In this document: positions 17,652-26,629 of the stretch, piece after piece
How positions within the stretch are numbered: position 1 is the first letter of the stretch
Layout: each line of letters opens with the position of its first letter
NCBI GenBank assembly: GCA_029907355.1
Contig: JARYLZ010000002.1
Coordinates: 1 to 64,000, forward strand
Source: Bacteroidota bacterium
Lineage (GTDB): Bacteria; Bacteroidota; Ignavibacteria; SZUA-365
Reading direction: 5' to 3'
Length of the DNA: 64,000 nt
The notes under the pieces: generated by a model
Seen by the model: only the letters and a program-made list of their open reading frames with translations
What the model was told of the DNA's origin: nothing
Databases searched by the model: none
Translations under genes and position numbers: made by a program

Positions 17652-19781
17652 ATGACATTTCTCAACCCGCTGTACCTGATCGCTCTTGCCGCGGCGGCAA
17701 TTCCGATCATCATCCATCTGCTCAATCTCCGAAAAGCGCGTGTCATCGAGTTCAGCACGCTCGCTTTCCTGAAGGAGCTCCAGAAAAGCCGGATCCGTAG
17801 GCTGAAAATCAAGCAGTGGATTCTCCTCGCCCTCCGTATCCTCGTCATCGTCTTCGTCGTTCTCGCATTCACGCGACCTGCTCTTCGAAGCTCCTTCGGT
17901 TTCCTCCCCGGTGTGCGGGCGCGGACGTCGGTCGTTATCCTTTTCGACGATTCCTTCAGCATGCTCGCAGCGGACGAGGGAGGGCGCCTTTTCAAGCAAG
18001 CGCGGGAAAAAGCTCTCGAGATTGTCGGCATACTCGAACCGGGCGATGAAGCGGCTCTCATCCGGTTTTCCGATGCTGGGAAGACATTCCCTGCATTCAC
18101 GACGGCGACAAGCGTACTTCGGCGGGAAATCGCTTCGGCAGAGCCTTCGTACATTCATGGCGATGCCTCGGAGGTTCTCGCGGCAGCGGGTGCTCTTCTC
18201 CACCAGTCGACCAATTTCAACAAGGAACTCTACATCATCACGGATGAACAGCGCTCCCACTTCTTCCGGCCGGGCGCTCCTTCCCTGCAACGGACGCTCG
18301 ATCCGTCGGTCCGGACGTTCATCATACCCGTGGGAGCGCACCGCGTCGACAATACCTCGATTGAGAACATAGTCGTAGAAAACTCCCTTTTCGAGAAGGA
18401 AAAACCGGTAGATCTCACGGTAACAGTGCGCAACGACGGTTCTTCCCCCCTTGCGAATGCCGTCGTCAGCGTCTTTTTAGAGGGAGAACGCGTTCAGCAA
18501 AAGACCACCGATATTCCCGCGGGGGGCCGTGCCCAGGTGAAATTCGCCGTGATCCCGAAACGGAGCGGGTTCTTGACCGGTTTCGCTGAGCTCGAGGACG
18601 ACGAGATCCCGGAAGACAACCGCCGCTATTTTTCCTTCTTCGTGCCGGAACGGATTTCCATTCTCATCGGTCCTTCGGGAACGCGCGAGTCGACCATTCT
18701 TGGTCTCGCGCTCGAACCGGAACCGGGGGCCACGCCATTCTCGATTACTATGGCGGACCGAGGGGCATTGCTATCCAGCGCTCTCGAGAAATTTGACGTT
18801 GTCGCACTCCTGGGTGCGGACTTCGCGACACCGGGGTTCATCAGAAGACTCGGCGCGTACGTCCGAGCAGGCGGCGGTCTCATGCTCTTCCCGGACGGAA
18901 CCGGGGGGAATGAAACGTTCTCGAGCATTCTGCTCCCGACAGTCGGTATCCGCACGCCGCGGGGCGTTAGCGGAGTAGCGGGAAGCGGTGAGTCCTTCAC
19001 GACTTTCCGAAATGTGGACTTCGACCACCCCCTTTTCCAATCGGTTTTCACGCCACGAGGCGAGAACGATAAACACGAAATCGAATCGCCGAGAATCAAC
19101 GCCTACGTCCGTCTCCAGGGGGATGATTCCACGCTCGAGGTCATCACCACCACAGGCGGCAATGCTTTTCTCCTCGACCGCCGTTACGGTGCCGGTCGCG
19201 TGCTCGCATTCGCAGTCCCGCCGAATCTCTCGTGGTCCGATTTCCCCCTCAAAGGCATTTTCGTCCCACTCCTCAACCGTTCCATCTTCTATCTTTCACG
19301 CCGCGAGGAAAACGTGCGGGAAGTCACAGTCGGTGCGACCTGCGATCTCACGGTGCCCGGGGCATCGGCGGCGGTCCAGTACGAACTCGCAGCACCTTCG
19401 GGAGAAAAAGTAAAACTCATCCCGAAATCCCTCAGCGGAAGTCTGGTATTCAGATTCGAGGGACTCTCTCTCCCGGGGGTCTACGCACTGGAAAGCGAGG
19501 GGAAAACGCTCCGCACGATCGTTGCGAACATCGACCCTCTCGAGTCCGCTATGGAAAAAGCTCGGCGGGAAGAAATCGTGACGTTTTTCCATACTGCAGG
19601 TGCTGCATCGGTCGCCCGAATGGACAGGAAGGCTGATGTGAAGCGGGTGGTCGTGGAAGCGCGCTTCGGCGTTGAGCTCTGGAAATACATGCTCGGTCTC
19701 GCACTCCTTTGTGCGATAGCGGAAATGCTGATCGCCCGGGAGGTTCGCCGTTCCCAAGAAACTGTTCCACCCACCCCATGA
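17652..19781 (+). CDS. BatA-domain and VWA-domain membrane protein
   Basis: 709 residues. The N-terminal 77 residues are the BatA double-transmembrane domain (MTFLNPLYLIALAAAAIPII, then LNLRKARVIEFSTLAFL, then a second helix ILLALRILVIVFVVLAF). A VWA domain follows from about 90, with an intact MIDAS start DDSFS, and continues to about 230. About 235-330 is a beta-sandwich segment, about 335-560 resembles a glutamine-amidotransferase-like domain found in these proteins, and a C-terminal helix (MLGLALLCAIAEMLIA) anchors the end. Proteins of this type in Bacteroidota belong to the aerotolerance (Bat)/MoxR-associated group, though no MoxR ATPase or DUF58 gene is nearby. The stop overlaps the hflX start as ATGA, suggesting translational coupling. 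Confidence 0.88.
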   Translation: MTFLNPLYLIALAAAAIPIIIHLLNLRKARVIEFSTLAFLKELQKSRIRRLKIKQWILLALRILVIVFVVLAFTRPALRSSFGFLPGVRARTSVVILFDDSFSMLAADEGGRLFKQAREKALEIVGILEPGDEAALIRFSDAGKTFPAFTTATSVLRREIASAEPSYIHGDASEVLAAAGALLHQSTNFNKELYIITDEQRSHFFRPGAPSLQRTLDPSVRTFIIPVGAHRVDNTSIENIVVENSLFEKEKPVDLTVTVRNDGSSPLANAVVSVFLEGERVQQKTTDIPAGGRAQVKFAVIPKRSGFLTGFAELEDDEIPEDNRRYFSFFVPERISILIGPSGTRESTILGLALEPEPGATPFSITMADRGALLSSALEKFDVVALLGADFATPGFIRRLGAYVRAGGGLMLFPDGTGGNETFSSILLPTVGIRTPRGVSGVAGSGESFTTFRNVDFDHPLFQSVFTPRGENDKHEIESPRINAYVRLQGDDSTLEVITTTGGNAFLLDRRYGAGRVLAFAVPPNLSWSDFPLKGIFVPLLNRSIFYLSRREENVREVTVGATCDLTVPGASAAVQYELAAPSGEKVKLIPKSLSGSLVFRFEGLSLPGVYALESEGKTLRTIVANIDPLESAMEKARREEIVTFFHTAGAASVARMDRKADVKRVVVEARFGVELWKYMLGLALLCAIAEMLIAREVRRSQETVPPTP

Positions 19782-21202
19782 CTCCGATAAACGACGGCTC
19801 CATCGACCCGATGGAAATCCGCCAGGCACGGGAAATGATAGTCCATAGCGAACGGTCACCCATGCGGGAATCCTCCACCCAGGATTCACCGGCAAGAACG
19901 CTCACCCCATTTCGCTCCGCAGAACGGGAGGAAACCGTCATTCTCGTCGGTGTACCCCGGCCGCCAGCCCAACGTTTGGCGGAAACCGAGGAGCACCTCG
20001 AAGAACTCGAACAGTTGACCCGTACGGCGGGGGGGGTTGTCGTGGAGAAAATCTTTCAGACGCGTATAAAAATCGACCCTGCCACGTTCATCGGGAAAGG
20101 GAAAGCCGAAGATCTCGCCCGGCGTTGCGAGGAGCACGACATCGATACCGTGATTTTCGACGACGACCTCTCTCCGGTCCAACAACGCAACCTCGAACGT
20201 ATGCTTGGGAGAAAAGTCATCGACCGGACGGGATTGATCCTCGACATCTTCGCGCGCCATGCCCGGACGGATACAGCCAAGACCCAGGTGGAGCTTGCTC
20301 AGCTCGAGTATCTTCTCCCACGTCTGACGCGCCTCTGGGCCCACCTCTCGAAGCAGTACGGCGGCATCCGTACGAAAGGGCCCGGCGAAACGCAGATCGA
20401 AACGGACCGCCGAATGGTGCGCGACCGAATCAGCCGCCTCAAGAGAAAGCTCGAACGCATCGAGCAGAGGCGTAGGACGCAACGCAAATCGCGCAGAGAC
20501 ATTGTGCGCATCGCCCTTGTGGGGTACACAAATGCAGGCAAATCCACGCTGTTGAATATTCTCACGGGGTCGGACGTCCTCGTCGAAGACAAACTGTTCG
20601 CAACGCTCGACGCCACGGTTCGAGCTATGGAGATCGGCAAGCGAAAAGTCCTCGTCGCCGACACTATCGGTTTCATCCGCAAGCTCCCGCCCCGGCTCGT
20701 GGTTTCCTTTCACAGCACGCTCGAAGAAGTCCTGGAAGCCGATTTTCTCCTCCATGTGGTCGACATTTCTCACCCCCATATGCAGGAGCAGATCGAGGTG
20801 GTCCGGCGGACGCTCAAGGAAATCGGGGCAGACCGGAAACCTGTCATCACCGTGTTCAACAAGATCGACTTGCTCCCACGGCCTGAGATGATCACGGCAC
20901 TGTCCGGCGCAGAAGCCGGGTCCGTGTTCATCTCCGCTGCGAGGGGGATAAACATCCGGGAACTTCTCGACCTCATCCGCCGCAACCTGGACGAACGACA
21001 TGTCGAACGCTGTTTCCGGATCAGCCCGCCGGACTACCGGCTCCTTTCGGAGTTCCACCGGTTGTGCGACATTCATGACGAGCGATTCGACGAAAACGGA
21101 ATCGTGCTCCACTGCGATATCGAACCCGCCGTGGCGGGGAGAATGTTGAAGGAGTGGCCGGACCGACTCACCGAGATCGATGGAGAACCCCGAACGACCT
21201 GA
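19778..21202 (+). CDS. hflX: Ribosome-associated GTPase HflX
   Basis: 474 residues from the ATG overlapping the previous stop; later in-frame ATGs (19811, 19835, 19862) are alternatives because the first 45 residues are not conserved-looking. The HflX N-terminal domain is clear (GKGKAEDLARRCEEHDID, IFDDDLSPVQQRNLE, VIDRTGLILDIFARHARTD), followed by the coiled linker with GGIRTKGPGETQIETDRR. The G domain has G1 GYTNAGKST, G3 DTIGFI and G4 NKID. HflX splits stalled or hibernating 70S ribosomes using GTP. It is overlapped by 23 bases by rsmI, another ribosome-related gene. Confidence 0.95.
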   Translation: MTPINDGSIDPMEIRQAREMIVHSERSPMRESSTQDSPARTLTPFRSAEREETVILVGVPRPPAQRLAETEEHLEELEQLTRTAGGVVVEKIFQTRIKIDPATFIGKGKAEDLARRCEEHDIDTVIFDDDLSPVQQRNLERMLGRKVIDRTGLILDIFARHARTDTAKTQVELAQLEYLLPRLTRLWAHLSKQYGGIRTKGPGETQIETDRRMVRDRISRLKRKLERIEQRRRTQRKSRRDIVRIALVGYTNAGKSTLLNILTGSDVLVEDKLFATLDATVRAMEIGKRKVLVADTIGFIRKLPPRLVVSFHSTLEEVLEADFLLHVVDISHPHMQEQIEVVRRTLKEIGADRKPVITVFNKIDLLPRPEMITALSGAEAGSVFISAARGINIRELLDLIRRNLDERHVERCFRISPPDYRLLSEFHRLCDIHDERFDENGIVLHCDIEPAVAGRMLKEWPDRLTEIDGEPRTT

Positions 21203-21908
21203 ACCCGCGGGGGGAACACTCTATGTTGTTTCCACACCGATCGGGAATTTACGGGACATCACGCTCCGAGCGCTGGACATCCTTCGCAGCGTGGACATCA
21301 TCGCGGCGGAAGACACCCGCACCACCCGCGTCCTCCTCGATGCGTACAACATCGACACCGAATGCATGAGCTGTCACAGCCGGAATGAAAACCGGCGCAC
21401 CCACACCATCCTCCGCATGCTCGAGGAAGGGAAATCCGTGGCCGTCGTTTCCGACGCAGGAACACCTGCACTTTCCGACCCTGCCGGTCGTCTCATCGCG
21501 GCGGCCATCGATGCCGGTTTCCCCGTCATCCCCATTCCGGGACCATCCGCCGCACTTGCCGCACTCGTTGCGAGCGGTTTTCGCATGGACCGGTTCCGCT
21601 TCGAGGGTTTCCTTCCCCTGAAACGTAAGCGTCGTGCACGTCTCGCCGAACTGGCTACGGAAACCCGGACGGTGATCCTGTACGAGTCCGTTCACCGTCT
21701 CCGCAAAACCCTCGTTGAACTGAGGCAATACCTCGGGCCGCGTCGTGTCTCGGTGAGCAGGGAACTCACGAAGAGGCACGAAGAAACCGTCCGCGGAAGC
21801 ATGGACGAGGTGATCGAGTACTTCGAGCGGAACGAACCGCGGGGGGAGTTCGTCATCGTCATCGCCCCACCTGCAGAGAAGGACACCGCCCCCCCTGATC
21901 AAGAATGA
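21180..21908 (+). CDS. rsmI: 16S rRNA (cytidine-2'-O)-methyltransferase RsmI
   Basis: 242 residues. The tetrapyrrole-methylase-fold signature is complete: GTLYVVSTPIGNLRDITLRA near residue 12, AAEDTRTTRVLL, the SAM loop VVSDAGTPALSDPAGRL, PIPGPSAALAAL, and the substrate segment RFEGFLP. RsmI methylates the ribose of C1402 in 16S rRNA with SAM. It starts inside the last 23 bases of hflX, so the two are cotranscribed. The final 25 residues are charged and proline-rich and probably disordered. Confidence 0.96.
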   Translation: MENPERPEPAGGTLYVVSTPIGNLRDITLRALDILRSVDIIAAEDTRTTRVLLDAYNIDTECMSCHSRNENRRTHTILRMLEEGKSVAVVSDAGTPALSDPAGRLIAAAIDAGFPVIPIPGPSAALAALVASGFRMDRFRFEGFLPLKRKRRARLAELATETRTVILYESVHRLRKTLVELRQYLGPRRVSVSRELTKRHEETVRGSMDEVIEYFERNEPRGEFVIVIAPPAEKDTAPPDQE

Positions 21909-22020
21909 TACAACAGGGAAACGGGATTCCCTCTCTGCAAACTCGATTTTTTCGCCGTTCCGCGGTATCTTCCTTTTCAGCGAAGATCGCTTCCCTTCCA
22001 ACAGAAACAGGAGGCAACCC

Positions 22021-23130
22021 ATGCGAATACCTCTCCTTTCAATGGGTACTGTGTCCAGGCATGCTGCGGGGGTGGTGCTCACGACTATAATCCTTTCCAT
22101 GAGCGCGCCCGGACAAGCCGGAAAATCCCTCATCATCAACCATTTCGTTTCCGACCCTACGACCATCGAGGGTCATCTTGTCGTGGCCGATGTCGAAGGC
22201 ACCGGGGGAACCGTGAAAATTTCTTTCTACGACGAGAACGGGAACCTGGAAGGATATGCCACCGAAACGATCCCTCCCCATGGGAAGATCAACCTCAATC
22301 CCGAGAAGTACGTCAAGGGGAAGAAGATGATCGGCACCATCCGCATCAGCGCGACGAAAGCGGTGGCAGGCCAATACTGGCAGTTCTACCACGACAAGGA
22401 GCTCGGGTGGAAGAACATCGCCGTTCCTGCAGCAGTCGGGCCGGGGACGACGAAGTTGATCTGCCAGCATTTCGTCTCGGACCCGAACATAGAGAGCTAC
22501 ATCGTCGTGGCCAATTCGGATGACCAGTCCACGACCGTCCACGTCGAGCTTTACAGTGACGATGGCGTACTCGCAGGGCAGACGAAACTCATCGTCCCCG
22601 GGAACGGGAAGCTCCGCATCATACCGTACGGTATCGTCGGCGGACGAAAAATGACCGGGGTCGCAACCGTGCAAAGTGAAGGCGCGTTTCTCACCGGCGA
22701 GTATTGGCAGGTTTCGGAAAACGAGAAATACCAGATTGCCCATGCGATGCTGGATATCGCTCCGGACGCGGAGGCCCTTGCGGAGATGAAACTCATGCGC
22801 GTAATGATCAATTTCGATTTCGACAGCGACCGGATCCAGAGCCGTTCGTTCGCCGATCTCGCTGAGGTGGCTAAAGCGATGAATCTCCCGAAGAACAAGA
22901 ACGTGAAGTACGAGATCGCCGGGTTCACCGATGACCAGGGCTCGCGGGATTACAACATCAAACTCTCCGAGCGCAGGGCGAAATCGGTCAGGGATTACCT
23001 CGTGAAAAATGGGAAAGTCAGTCCGAAACGCCTGATCGTCAAAGGCTACGGCCCCGACAATCCCATCGTTCCCAACTCGACGGAACTCAATCGAGCGCGC
23101 AATAGGCGCGTCGAGTTCCGGAAGCTCTGA
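22021..23130 (+). CDS. Secreted protein with two HFVSD modules and a C-terminal OmpA domain
   Basis: 369 residues; AGGAGG lies 6 bases before the ATG and a signal peptide follows (cleavage near GQA). Two tandem modules of about 105 residues span roughly 38-250. Each opens with (IIN)HFVSDP and contains a VxxDxxG..V.I..Y...G loop, an IPPxGKxxLxP strand and a closing YWQ...; I do not recognise this family. Residues about 265-369 are an OmpA peptidoglycan-binding domain: FDFDSDRI, GFTDDQGSRDYNIKLSERRA, KGYGPDNPI, NRARNRRVE. The OmpA domain should bind peptidoglycan while the modules face the periplasm or surface. A paralogue without the OmpA domain follows 54 bases later. Confidence 0.85.
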   Translation: MRIPLLSMGTVSRHAAGVVLTTIILSMSAPGQAGKSLIINHFVSDPTTIEGHLVVADVEGTGGTVKISFYDENGNLEGYATETIPPHGKINLNPEKYVKGKKMIGTIRISATKAVAGQYWQFYHDKELGWKNIAVPAAVGPGTTKLICQHFVSDPNIESYIVVANSDDQSTTVHVELYSDDGVLAGQTKLIVPGNGKLRIIPYGIVGGRKMTGVATVQSEGAFLTGEYWQVSENEKYQIAHAMLDIAPDAEALAEMKLMRVMINFDFDSDRIQSRSFADLAEVAKAMNLPKNKNVKYEIAGFTDDQGSRDYNIKLSERRAKSVRDYLVKNGKVSPKRLIVKGYGPDNPIVPNSTELNRARNRRVEFRKL

Positions 23131-23184
23131 AGGTCCCGTGGAACGGACAATGCGACCATGACCAAGAATCTGTAAGGAGTCGAC

Positions 23185-23895
23185 ATGAAACACGCACTGA
23201 TTCCTACCCTCCTCGCCGCCTTCTTCGCATGCACGGTTTCTTCCTCCGCACAGACCGGCCGGCAATACATCATAAACCACTTCGTTTCCGACCCCGGCGT
23301 CATCGAAGCACATCTCGTGATCACCGATGTAGACGGGCTCGGTCCAACCGTCACGATCAAGTGTTACAACAACGACGGGAAACTCATCGGGGAAGGGAAA
23401 GAAACTATTCCGCCATTCGGGAAAGTCAACCTAAACCCAGGCAAATACGTAAACAATTCCGTCGTCAACGGAACCGTCCATATATCCGCGACATCGAACA
23501 TCGTGGCGGAGTACTGGCAGTTCTACAAGAAAACAAACGAGTCGTGGAAAAACACGACTGCAGTCGGTGCTCCCGCGCCGGGGTACGAACGGCTGGTTTG
23601 TCCGCATTTCGTTTCGGATAAAAACGTCGAGGCATACCTCGTCCTCGCGGACAGCGACGGAAAAGGCGCCGTCCTCGATATCGTTTTCTACAATGACGGG
23701 GGTGCAGAAGTCGGCCGTTTGACCCAGACGGTCAAACCGAACGGGAAAGTCATCTTGAAGCCCACCGATCATGTCAAAGCCCCTGCCACTGGCGTTGTCC
23801 ACATCACGGCCGCAGGTGGAAGGGTCACGGGAGAATACTGGCAGGCCGAAGACCAGAAACGATACCAGACCGTCGTCCCGATGGGCGGCATCTGA
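23185..23895 (+). CDS. Secreted two-module HFVSD protein, paralogue lacking the OmpA domain
   Basis: 236 residues with a signal peptide (MKHALIPTLLAAFFACTVSSSAQ) and a strong TAAGGAG site before the ATG. The mature protein is two copies of the module seen in the preceding gene, opening with INHFVSDPGVIEAHLV and CPHFVSDKNVEAYLV and each closing with YWQ. Identity to the upstream gene is high in the strand motifs but the C-terminal peptidoglycan-binding domain is absent and the protein simply ends after the second module (TVVPMGGI). Tandem duplication is the simplest origin. Function unknown; the two products may form a pair, one anchored and one free. Confidence 0.83.
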   Translation: MKHALIPTLLAAFFACTVSSSAQTGRQYIINHFVSDPGVIEAHLVITDVDGLGPTVTIKCYNNDGKLIGEGKETIPPFGKVNLNPGKYVNNSVVNGTVHISATSNIVAEYWQFYKKTNESWKNTTAVGAPAPGYERLVCPHFVSDKNVEAYLVLADSDGKGAVLDIVFYNDGGAEVGRLTQTVKPNGKVILKPTDHVKAPATGVVHITAAGGRVTGEYWQAEDQKRYQTVVPMGGI

Positions 23896-24016
23896 GCGGC
23901 GGGTCCACCGAAAAGGGTCATCCCGCCTTCAGATCCATCGCTCGAGGGCACTTGCATATGCCCTTTCGTGAGCTCTCCCCTTGCGGGAAAGGGGAAATGG
24001 AAGATAGAGGTAGGGC

Positions 24017-25531
24017 GTGTCCCGCTTGAGCGGCGAAGAATTCTTGACCTCTGTGGCAGCCGTCGCCGCTATTGCGACGCTCCTTCTCCTCGCTGAAACC
24101 AGCCGTCGCATCCTGAAAGCACGAAGCGATCTCCCGCGGATTATCGTCCACGCGGGGACGGGACTGCTGATTGCTTTCAGCCCTCTCTTTTTCCAGAGGG
24201 CTTTCCCGCTCATCCTTATCGGGGGAGTATTCGTCATTTTGAATGCGTTGGCTCTCGGGACGGACATTCCCATTTTGGGACGCCACGGTTGCCATCCGTC
24301 CTTCGGCACGGTATTCTACCCCGCAGCATTTCTCACTCTCACCGCTTTCCTCTGGCACCGTTCACCGCCGATTGTCACATCGGCGATGCTCGTCATGGCT
24401 TTCGGCGACATGGCAGCCGCCCTCATAGGGGGATCACGTTCGCACCCAAGACGGTACGCGATCACATCGGACGGAAAATCTCTCGAGGGCTCGGCCGCGA
24501 TGTTCATCGCCTCGTTCTCCGCCCTCCTCGGAGCAGCGTTCCTCCTACCCACCGCATCGCGCCTAGATATAACCGGTCTTGAGACGATTCCAGCTATCGT
24601 TCTGTTTTTCAGCACGGCACTCTATGCGACGGTATGGGAAGCTGCATCATCGCGCGGATCGGACAATCTCTCTATACCACTCAGCACGGCTTTTCTGCTC
24701 TTCCTCTGCCTGCCTGACCAGCGTGGTGTCCCCTCGGACCGTCTCGCCGTCGCAACGGTGCTGGCCATCTCAGCCGCTTTCGCGGCATGGGCCATGCGCC
24801 TCTTGACGGTTTCCGGCGCAGTAGGGGCTTTTCTGCTGGCGGTCCTTGTTTTCACCGCAGGCGGATGGTCATGGGCAGTCCCTATCCTCACCTTTTTCAT
24901 CCTTTCCAGTGTCGTCTCCAGAATAGGAAAAGAACGGAAAAACTCACTCCAAACGATGACGGAAAAGACATCAACAAGAGACTTCTGGCAGGTCGCAGCG
25001 AATGGCGGTGTCGCAGGATGTATCGTTGTCCTGTCCGTCGTCATCCCCGACGAGCGTTGGTACTTTGCCTATCTTGGCACTCTTGCCGCTGTTGCCTCCG
25101 ATACGTTTTCCACCGAGATCGGGGTGCTCTCACGGGGCAACCCGCGGCATATCCTCAATTTCCGTCCCGTGCCAGCCGGATCGTCCGGTGGCGTGTCTCT
25201 CACAGGGGTTGCGGGGGGGATAGTCGGCGCCGCTTTGACCGCATTGAGCGGTGCCTTATTCGATAGAGAACACCTTTTCCGACCGCTACCCATCCTCGGC
25301 CTTATGGTGGTCGGCTTCCTCTCTTCACTCGTCGATAGCCTCGCGGGCGCGACACTGCAGGCGCAGTACCGCTGTGAAATCTGCGGGGCGACCACAGAGC
25401 GCCGCTCGCACTGCGGGTTCCCCTCCGCGCTCCGCAGCGGCAGGAAGAGCGTCACGAATGACACCGTTAACGTTGCTTGTGCTGTGTCGGGAGCGTTTCT
25501 CGGCTGGATTATCGGCTGTCTCCCCCGCTGA
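24017..25531 (+). CDS. Fusion of dolichol/phytol-kinase-like domain with DUF92 membrane domain
   Basis: 504 residues from a GTG at 24017, with a GAGG upstream. The N-terminal half (about 1-250) is a polytopic domain like dolichol kinase, VTE5 phytol kinase or CDP-diglyceride synthetase, with FGTVFYPAAF, the conserved acidic FGDMAAALIGGS and KSLEGSAAMF. The C-terminal half (about 255-504) is DUF92/TMEM19: SGAVGAFLLAV, a large loop with VASDTFSTEIGVLS, RPVPAGSSGGVSL, VGFLSSLVDSLAGATLQAQY, a CEICGATTERRSHCG cysteine/histidine segment and KSVTNDTVN. DUF92 proteins include plant phytyl-phosphate kinase (VTE6), so one polypeptide may perform both successive phosphorylations of a prenol. That coupling is inference. 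Confidence 0.82.
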   Translation: MSRLSGEEFLTSVAAVAAIATLLLLAETSRRILKARSDLPRIIVHAGTGLLIAFSPLFFQRAFPLILIGGVFVILNALALGTDIPILGRHGCHPSFGTVFYPAAFLTLTAFLWHRSPPIVTSAMLVMAFGDMAAALIGGSRSHPRRYAITSDGKSLEGSAAMFIASFSALLGAAFLLPTASRLDITGLETIPAIVLFFSTALYATVWEAASSRGSDNLSIPLSTAFLLFLCLPDQRGVPSDRLAVATVLAISAAFAAWAMRLLTVSGAVGAFLLAVLVFTAGGWSWAVPILTFFILSSVVSRIGKERKNSLQTMTEKTSTRDFWQVAANGGVAGCIVVLSVVIPDERWYFAYLGTLAAVASDTFSTEIGVLSRGNPRHILNFRPVPAGSSGGVSLTGVAGGIVGAALTALSGALFDREHLFRPLPILGLMVVGFLSSLVDSLAGATLQAQYRCEICGATTERRSHCGFPSALRSGRKSVTNDTVNVACAVSGAFLGWIIGCLPR

Positions 25532-25593
25532 AAGCTTCCCTTTCCTTGCAAGACACTCGTCCGTAGATTCCAGTAGATTCCATTAAAGGAGCA

Positions 25594-26619
25594 ATGAATC
25601 TGCGCCTGATAATGCGTATCCCATTCATACACGGCGTACGCCCCCGATCTCTCGGACAAATGGCGGTCCTCATGTCGCTCGTGTTGTCCTCCTGTGAGCG
25701 ATTGGAACTCCCTTCCTCGGTTCCCGACGAGATCCCCCCACTCCCGCCGGCGGGTCTCATCGTCGAAAGTTCCCATGACGGGTACGTTTTCATTGGATGG
25801 TTGAAAAACACGGAGCGCGATCTCCGGGGGTATATTGTGTACCGCTCAGAGGGGATACCTCCCACACCCCCTTACCTCGTCGTCGATACTGTGACGAGGA
25901 ATTTCTACATCGACGGGGGATTGAGTTACGACACGCTCTATTCTTATTTCGTGGTCGCGCTGGATGCAAGCGGGAACGTGAGCATGCCCTCGGACACCGT
26001 GACGGTACGTTCGCCCAACGAGGAGGACCCGGAGACGCCTCTGTCTTTCCAGGTTCACGGGAAAAACCAGGAGGGACAGGTTTTCATGCGCCTCGAGTGG
26101 ATACCGACGAACGATTTCGATCTCGCCGGGTATGTCGTCTACCGCGGAGATGGGCCGGAAGTGCTTCCCTCCCAGCGATTTTCCATCGCCTTCACGGAAA
26201 GAGCGATGTACGACGACACGGCCGTCTCGGCGGACGGGAGGCGTTGGTATTACACCGTCACGGCGGTGGACCGAGGTGGCCGTTACGGTCAAGCGAGCCC
26301 TGTCCGGTCCGATCTCGTGACCCTACCTCCGGAAATACTCGAACCCGCTGACGGAGCCCAGGTGACGGGATATCCTCTCTTCGTCTGGAAAGGCGTGCGA
26401 GGAGCCTTGTCGTACGAAGTCACAGTTTCCCGAGAGCCCTCCAGCGGCGTCATCTGGACAGGCTCGGTGACAGATTCCGGCGAACAGGTAGTCCATCTCC
26501 AGTATACTGGTCCTGTCCTCAACCGCGGTCGTGCATATTATTGGCGTATTTCCACTTTTACACAACAGGATAGAATCGCGAACGCCGTCACGAGGGCTTT
26601 CATCTTTCAAATCATGTAA
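25594..26619 (+). CDS. Lipoprotein with fibronectin type III-like domains
   Basis: 341 residues; AAAGGAG sits 5 bases before the ATG. The N-terminus has a hydrophobic stretch ending in a lipobox (MSLVLSSC, Cys near residue 35), so it is probably an outer-membrane or periplasmic lipoprotein, although the n-region is longer than usual and a later ATG (25612 or 25660) may be used. Two FN3-like domains follow (PPLPPAGLIVESSHDGYVFIGW with LRGYIVYRS, and a second with DLAGYVVYRG...WYYTVTAVDRGG), then a third beta domain (ILEPADGAQVTGYPLFVWK) of the Ig/FN3 kind ending YYWRISTF. The downstream ABC ATPase begins 11 bases after the stop. Confidence 0.8.
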   Translation: MNLRLIMRIPFIHGVRPRSLGQMAVLMSLVLSSCERLELPSSVPDEIPPLPPAGLIVESSHDGYVFIGWLKNTERDLRGYIVYRSEGIPPTPPYLVVDTVTRNFYIDGGLSYDTLYSYFVVALDASGNVSMPSDTVTVRSPNEEDPETPLSFQVHGKNQEGQVFMRLEWIPTNDFDLAGYVVYRGDGPEVLPSQRFSIAFTERAMYDDTAVSADGRRWYYTVTAVDRGGRYGQASPVRSDLVTLPPEILEPADGAQVTGYPLFVWKGVRGALSYEVTVSREPSSGVIWTGSVTDSGEQVVHLQYTGPVLNRGRAYYWRISTFTQQDRIANAVTRAFIFQIM

Positions 26620-26629
26620 CTCTCTACCC

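Noticed and set aside
19886-21112. 408-residue antisense frame
   Set aside because: Lies opposite HflX, whose motifs are unmistakable.
22039-23313. 424-residue antisense frame
   Set aside because: Opposite the OmpA/HFVSD gene; composition typical of a shadow frame.
25546-25570. TTG-N15-TAGATT before the FN3 lipoprotein
   Set aside because: Spacer is too short for either promoter type; could be chance.
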